This document shows positions 60,451 to 64,000 of a stretch of 64,000 nt of DNA, in pieces; position 1 is the stretch's first letter, and the number at the start of each line of letters is the position of its first letter. Made by a program: the position numbers and the translations under genes. This DNA comes from Niebla homalea (taxonomy: Eukaryota > Ascomycota > Lecanoromycetes > Lecanorales > Ramalinaceae): contig JAHGAU010000010.1 in the NCBI GenBank assembly GCA_019925105.1, forward strand, positions 744,001 through 808,000, in the 5' to 3' direction. Below the pieces are notes generated by a model that saw nothing but the letters and a program-made list of their open reading frames with translations, was not told the DNA's origin and did not search any database.

Positions 60451-63240
60451 TTAATAAAAATTAAGTCGAAAATAGGGATTACTTATTACCGTAAACGTTA
60501 AAGTTATACAATAACTTCGGTCTAAAAACATTTAAAAAACCCTTAATCGATCTATTAAATATTATTATTTTCAGGCTGGATATAAACGTTAAAAATTAGA
60601 TATTATCGTTTAACGTAAATTACCCTTTATCTTTAAATAATAAGTCTTTAAAGTATTAAATATCGTTAAACTTAAACTTAAGTATTATTAATAATTATAA
60701 TATAATTAATATCTTATTAATATCTTATTAATATCTTATTAATATCTTATTAATATCTTATTAATATCTTATTAATATCTTATTAATATCTTATTAATAT
60801 TATCTTTTATATACTTTATTAACGATAATAATTAAGAAAAACTCTATTATAAAGGGGTTTCCTTTAAGCTTAATCCTTTTATTAATAAATTAACGGTAAT
60901 AAATATTATAGAATTAATAAATAAAGGATTAAATAACGATTAATAACCTTTAAAAATTAAAGGAAAAAGATACCCTTAAAATATATATAACTTTAAAGAA
61001 CTATTACGGTATTAATATTAAATATTTAATTAATACTATAGAAAACCCGGATACGATTTAAAAATAATTTAAGGATTAATATAAGTTATAAGGGTTTAAA
61101 CTATATACGGAGTTTATATAAAAGCTTATAAGTTTATAAAAAACCCCAAATATAATAATTAATAAATATAATAGCCGTTATTAGAAAGTTTATACCGAGA
61201 TTAAGGCGATTAATAATTCTTTAATTATCCCGGATTACCTTATTATTTAAATATTTTTAAATAAACTAAAAAAAGTCATAATAAACATAATACTCCGTAT
61301 TTACTTAAACGGCGGTATAATAAGGTTCAGGTACCCTTAAATTTCACGATATTATATAAAGGGTTTATAATAAGGAAGCTTAAGCGGCCATTTAATAATT
61401 AAACGTTTCAATATAAGCTTATAAGGATATATTAAAGGGTTATAATAAAAAGACCTTTAATAAAACCCGGGAAAAGCCTATTTATTAATATTATATTTAA
61501 AAAAAACGTAACAATAAGTATATTAAGGATAAATATTGGGATTTTTACCCTGAAAAAAAGCTTATAAAATTCTGTATTAAGAAGCTTAAGATTATTAAAA
61601 AAATTATTATATTTATAAACCTCTTAATAACCGACTTTTACTTATTAATATATATATAATAATTAACGATAATAATATTGGCTACCTTAATAAAGCTATA
61701 AAAATTAATAATCCTTAATATTAATTATAATTAATATATTTTTTATAAAAAAAGATTCTTTTAAAGGGAGTTAAAACCCTATTAATCCTCGTCTTTAAAG
61801 CTTAAATTAATAAGAATAAATTATATAAAGGGTATAAGTATTATTTATATAATATATAAGGTGGATAATAAGCCCGTTAAAATAAAATTTACAGATACGG
61901 TATATTCCCCGACGAACTTAATTAATTTTATATTTAAAACGTAACTTTTAAACTATAAGGCTTAACTTAATATAACGCGGACGGTCCGGACGGTAACGTA
62001 TAATTAAAAAAAGCTTACTTATAGTAAGTAAAACGGTTTATTTATAATTAACTTATAAGAATTTACCCTTATTATAACGGCGGATAACGTATTTTCGGCT
62101 ATATTTATTTAATATATATATATAAGTTACCTTAAAGCTTAAAAATTATTCCAATTAATAAACGTATTAATTAAGATGGATCTTAAACGTAAATACTATA
62201 ATAATAATAAGGCTAAAAACGCTTATTATACGTATTATATTACCGGACGGTTATATTTTTAACTATATAAAGGATACTTTAAACCTATAGAAAACCCGTT
62301 AAAGCTTATTTATATAAACCTTTTAAAGATAATTAATCCTTAAAAATATAACGGAATAACGTATTATATAACCTTCCGTAATAATAAAATTATAATATTA
62401 AAGGTTTATCCGTTAATATATAAATTAAACGTAATTTAACGGTTTAAGGAGTTTAAAGTTAAATATAAATAACCCCCGGATTAAAAGATTAAACGTTTTT
62501 AAACCAATAGCGGAGGTAAATATACGTTTAAGGTTTTCTTAAACTATTTAAAATAATATAAAATTATCTTTGAAATAATAATATATAAAAGCCTTAAATA
62601 AAATCCAATTAATAAAAAGATTAACCGGAAAATTAATAAAAAGATTAAAATTATACGGGTAATAAAAGGTATATATAAAAGTTTTTAACCAGAGTTAATT
62701 TAAACGATAAACTATATAATTATATAAATATTATATATACGGCTTAAAAAGGTAATATTATATTAAGTTTAATATAATAAAAAACCAGATGTATCCTATA
62801 TACGGACCTTAAGGTTAATTATATACGTAAAAACTATAAATTATTAAGTTAAGCTTAATAATAAATTAAAACCATATATCTTAATGGATTTTAATAAAGG
62901 GATTAATAAATACTTTAAAATAATTAATTTACGGGTAAAACGGTTTAATTTTATAGTAAAAAACGTATATAACGTATATATTAAGGAAAGACGGATAATA
63001 TCGTTAAATAACTTAGATCGTAAGGAATTTATTAATTAAATTTAAAAACTTAAAAAAATAAAAAAACCTTAATAAGATTTTAATTTAAAAAAAAAAGTTT
63101 AAGAATTACGGTTTAATTAAAACGGATATTATTAATATAAACTTTATTTTTATTAAATAATTTATATATTTAATTATAGTTTTTACTTAATAAATAATTT
63201 TATCGGACTCCTTAAGTTTAACGGTTAAAGACTTAAAGAT
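60451..63240 (+). pseudogene. Copia protease/integrase region, degraded
   Basis: By position between gag and RT. Long read-through stretches exist on the plus strand (for example 61740-62400), but I could not fix the integrase catalytic residues. It carries an 11-bp repeat array at 60707-60799. Confidence 0.5.
60707..60799 (+). repeat. 11-bp (ATTAATATCTT)n array
   Basis: About eight perfect tandem units within the Copia interior. A period of 11 would break the frame, so it most likely expanded after the element died. Confidence 0.9.
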
Positions 63241-63249
63241 TAATTATAA

Positions 63250-64000
63250 TTAAAAATAAAAATAATAAATTAAGAACTTAATTAAAGATAATTTTAACCT
63301 TATATTTCCGGATAAACTATATAATATATTATTAAATTTACTTTTTATTTTAATTTTATTAACCCGTGGTAAAAACGAACCGTTATACCCTTTAACCCTA
63401 ATATCCCTTAAAATGACCCCAAAATTCGTTAAACCTAAAATTTATAAAAAAATAATAATAAATAAATATATCCGGATAAATTAAGAATTAACGGAAGGTA
63501 ATAAATATAATTTCCTTAAAGAAAATGATATTTAAGTCTTAATTACGCGGAGTTAAATCCCCGCCGGCGTAATAATATTATAAAGACGGTAAATTTATAC
63601 TTTTAAACGTAAAGTTAATAATAATATAATTTATTATAAAGCTTAATGGATAATACGTAATTTTAAATAACGTAAGGGTATTAACTATAATAAGACGTTT
63701 ACTTTAATAATAAAACTTATAAATTATAAAATTCTTTTTATTTTTATAGCGGTTAATAATTAAGATTTAAAGTAAATAAACATTAAAATAACGTTCCTTT
63801 ATAATCTTATTAAGGAAGAAATATACGTAAAATAATTAAAAGGATAAGAAAAAACTAATAAGGACGGTAAGAAGCTTTATTATAAGCTTAAAAAAAGCCT
63901 ATATAAATTAAAGTAATTATTATAATTATAATATAATTATTTTTAAGAGTTTATAATTATATAGGGTTTTAAACTTATTTATACGGATTATTACGTATTC
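63250..64000 (+). pseudogene. Copia reverse transcriptase remnant (partial)
   Basis: KDGKFILLNVKL near 63590 leads to ITFLYNLIKEEIYVK near 63790-63835 (from KTAFLYGxxxEEIYV), then KLYYKLKKSLYKLK near 63870-63915 (from VCKLKKSLYGLKQ) and IYTDYYVF at the very end. The Y-x-D-D site would follow just outside the window. Stops at Gln positions throughout. Also homologous to the Copia at 1-2620 at the motif level. Confidence 0.8.

Larger units (their letters stand above)
59261..64000 (+). mobile_element. Ty1/Copia element, 5' LTR to RT (runs off window)
   Basis: Starts with a Copia-type LTR (TGTTGAATATGCAGG). A gag-like frame opens at 59461, and the interior reaches RT at 63250-64000. The 3' LTR lies outside the window, so no target duplication can be checked. 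RIP damage is strong inside, light in the LTR. The RT segment is repeated as the broken fragment at 58419-58775, so at least two copies of this family existed here. Confidence 0.75.

Noticed and set aside
1..64000. Mitochondrial or bacterial AT-rich origin
   Set aside because: Nested LTR and LINE elements with TSDs, RIP-type mutation and absence of any mitochondrial or bacterial gene point to nuclear fungal DNA.

Overview
The window looks like an AT-isochore (or pericentromere-like block) of a filamentous ascomycete that has, or had, repeat-induced point mutation (RIP). I find no intact protein gene, tRNA or rRNA. The sequence is almost entirely transposon remains. It is extremely A+T rich, former Gln/Trp/Arg codons read as TAA/TAG/TGA everywhere, and nearly all differences between LTR pairs or repeat copies are C-to-T or G-to-A. 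The elements are typical of Pezizomycotina: Tad1-like LINEs with an (AATC)n tail, Ty3/Gypsy chromovirus-type elements, Ty1/Copia elements, and several short non-autonomous elements. I cannot name the species.

Layout. 1-3490: RIP-degraded Copia pol plus its 3' LTR, split by a minus-strand 727 bp SINE-like insertion that has its own target-site duplication (TSD). 3741-3878: a 138 bp LTR. 3962-5027: a well preserved TRIM-like element with 178 bp LTRs. 5033-6330: minus-strand Copia remnant. 6378-6508: 11-bp minisatellite. 6642-20751: LINE copy A, interrupted by a 7.4 kb minus-strand Gypsy (11117-18549) and carrying an 800 bp internal tandem duplication. 20756-23010: an island free of RIP, made of C-rich simple repeats, a duplicated 84 bp unit and a hairpin element. 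23011-30382: unclassified AT-rich remains, a solo LTR, an Asn-rich minisatellite, hairpins and the 3' half of a non-autonomous LTR element. 30383-36189: LINE copy B. 36203-41770: AT-rich remains, a solo LTR and the 5' piece of a diverged LINE (D). 41785-47586: LINE copy C. 48397-52390: plus-strand Gypsy whose pol is cut by a minus-strand solo LTR. 53209-54763: complete 1.55 kb non-autonomous LTR element. 54769-58275: unclassified. 58276-64000: an LTR, a Copia RT fragment, a palindrome-rich patch, and a Copia element with 5' LTR that runs off the window.

The elements form nested layers. LINEs and Copia elements went in first, then Gypsy and SINE-like insertions into them, then short LTR elements. 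Coding parts are destroyed by RIP, whereas solo LTRs and other short repeats of about 140-210 bp keep normal composition. That fits the known minimum repeat length for RIP. Structural calls (LTR ends, TSDs, tails, repeats) are directly visible. Family calls for the coding parts rest on residual motifs such as Gypsy Y-L-N-N and Copia Y-I-N-N in place of Y-x-D-D. Domain edges are approximate.
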